Assembly: GCA_019247135.1 (NCBI GenBank) | Contig: JAFAPL010000427.1 | Span: 1-5,929, forward strand | Length of the DNA stretch: 5,929 nt | DNA from: Chloroflexota bacterium | GTDB taxonomy: Bacteria > Chloroflexota > UBA6077 > CF-72 | Reading direction: 5' to 3' | In this document: piece by piece, positions 5,520 through 5,929 of the stretch | Numbering within the stretch: the stretch's first letter is position 1 | Layout: each line of letters starts with the position of its first letter | The notes under the pieces: model-generated | What the model saw: the letters and a program-made list of their open reading frames with translations, nothing else | Told to the model about the DNA's origin: nothing | Database searches by the model: none | Translations under genes and position numbers: made by a program

Positions 5520-5929
5520 GTGTCCACTCGGAACGACGGACGGCCCAGCGCAGAGGAGATGCTCGACCGCGTCCGCCGCGAGGCCGGCGCGGGTGCGCGT
5601 GGACGTCACCGTATCTATCTCGGCATCGCGCCCGGCGTCGGCAAGACCTATACAGCGCTCGAAGAGCTGCAGCGGCGTAAAGCGCGCGGCACGGACGTGG
5701 TGATCGGCTTTCTCGAGACGCACGGCCGCCCACACACTGCCGAGTTAGCCGAGGGTCTCGAAGTCGTGCGGCGCAAGCAGATCCCGTACAAGGGCGTCAC
5801 GGTCGAGGAGATGGATACTGACGCGGTCGTTCGCCGCAAGCCCGCGGTCGCGCTGGTCGACGAGATTGCGCATACGAATGCCCCCGGATCCGTTCACGAA
5901 AAGCGGTGGCAGGACGTGCAGGACATCCT
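5520..5929 (+). CDS. kdpD: KdpD sensor protein, N-terminal part, cut by window end
   Basis: The frame starts at GTG 5520, 9 nt after kdpC, and runs to the window edge (136 complete codons). It encodes the N-terminal cytoplasmic KdpD domain: a modified Walker A APGVGKTY (37-44), VVIGFLETHGR (60-70), a Walker B-like block VALVDEIAHTNAPGS (110-124) and KRWQDVQDI (128-136), all matching KdpD. This domain binds ATP in E. coli and modulates the kinase/phosphatase balance. GTG is preferred because the RPSAEEMLDRV segment (8-18) aligns with the E. coli N-terminus; ATG 5559 would remove it and has GAGGAG directly abutting it. The upstream Shine-Dalgarno is weak, which suggests coupling to kdpC or low expression, fitting for a sensor. 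Whether the universal-stress, membrane and histidine kinase domains follow cannot be seen. Confidence 0.93.
   Translation, partial: MSTRNDGRPSAEEMLDRVRREAGAGARGRHRIYLGIAPGVGKTYTALEELQRRKARGTDVVIGFLETHGRPHTAELAEGLEVVRRKQIPYKGVTVEEMDTDAVVRRKPAVALVDEIAHTNAPGSVHEKRWQDVQDI

Noticed and set aside
5559..5929. ATG 5559 as the kdpD start
   Set aside because: The GAGGAG directly abuts the ATG with no spacing, and starting there would remove an N-terminal segment that aligns with known KdpD. GTG 5520 fits better.

Overview
The window carries an almost complete high-affinity potassium uptake (Kdp) locus, with every gene on the + strand. By eye it is a GC-rich bacterial sequence. Protein similarity is clear at family level but does not fix the taxon. 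The high GC, KdpE placed upstream of the structural genes, and a proline/arginine-rich N-terminal extension on KdpB would suit a Chloroflexota-like or other high-GC non-proteobacterial lineage. That placement is a weak guess.

Layout: (1) 1-488 is the 3' part of kdpE, the DNA-binding response regulator, with an apparent one-base insertion in a G run at 65-69. (2) 489-794 is a 306-bp intergenic/leader region. It has an AT-richer island (about 525-590) with two copies of TTGAGNNTNNTTTGA 32 bp apart, a -10-like GATACT 12 bp after the second copy, a potential 67-codon ORF, and GC-rich inverted repeats. (3) 795-896 is a 33-residue single-span membrane miniprotein gene too short for ordinary gene callers. 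(4) 904-993 kdpF, 1006-2736 kdpA, 2750-4900 kdpB and 4902-5510 kdpC encode the full KdpFABC pump. (5) 5520 to the end is the 5' part of kdpD, the sensor, cut off by the window edge.

How it fits together: KdpA is the K+-selective channel-like subunit, KdpB the P-type ATPase, KdpC the single-span partner and KdpF a small stabilising subunit. KdpD senses low K+ or osmotic state and, if full length, phosphorylates KdpE, which activates the operon. All genes from 795 onward are 1-13 nt apart, with a Shine-Dalgarno sequence before most of them, so they look like one transcript. The repeated motif at 526-572 is the best candidate for the KdpE operator.

Most of the window is a recognisable, conserved system. 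The parts that merit a second look are the extra miniprotein ahead of kdpF, the direct-repeat promoter architecture, the structured leader, the frameshift in kdpE, and the split kdpE / kdpFABC-kdpD gene order.
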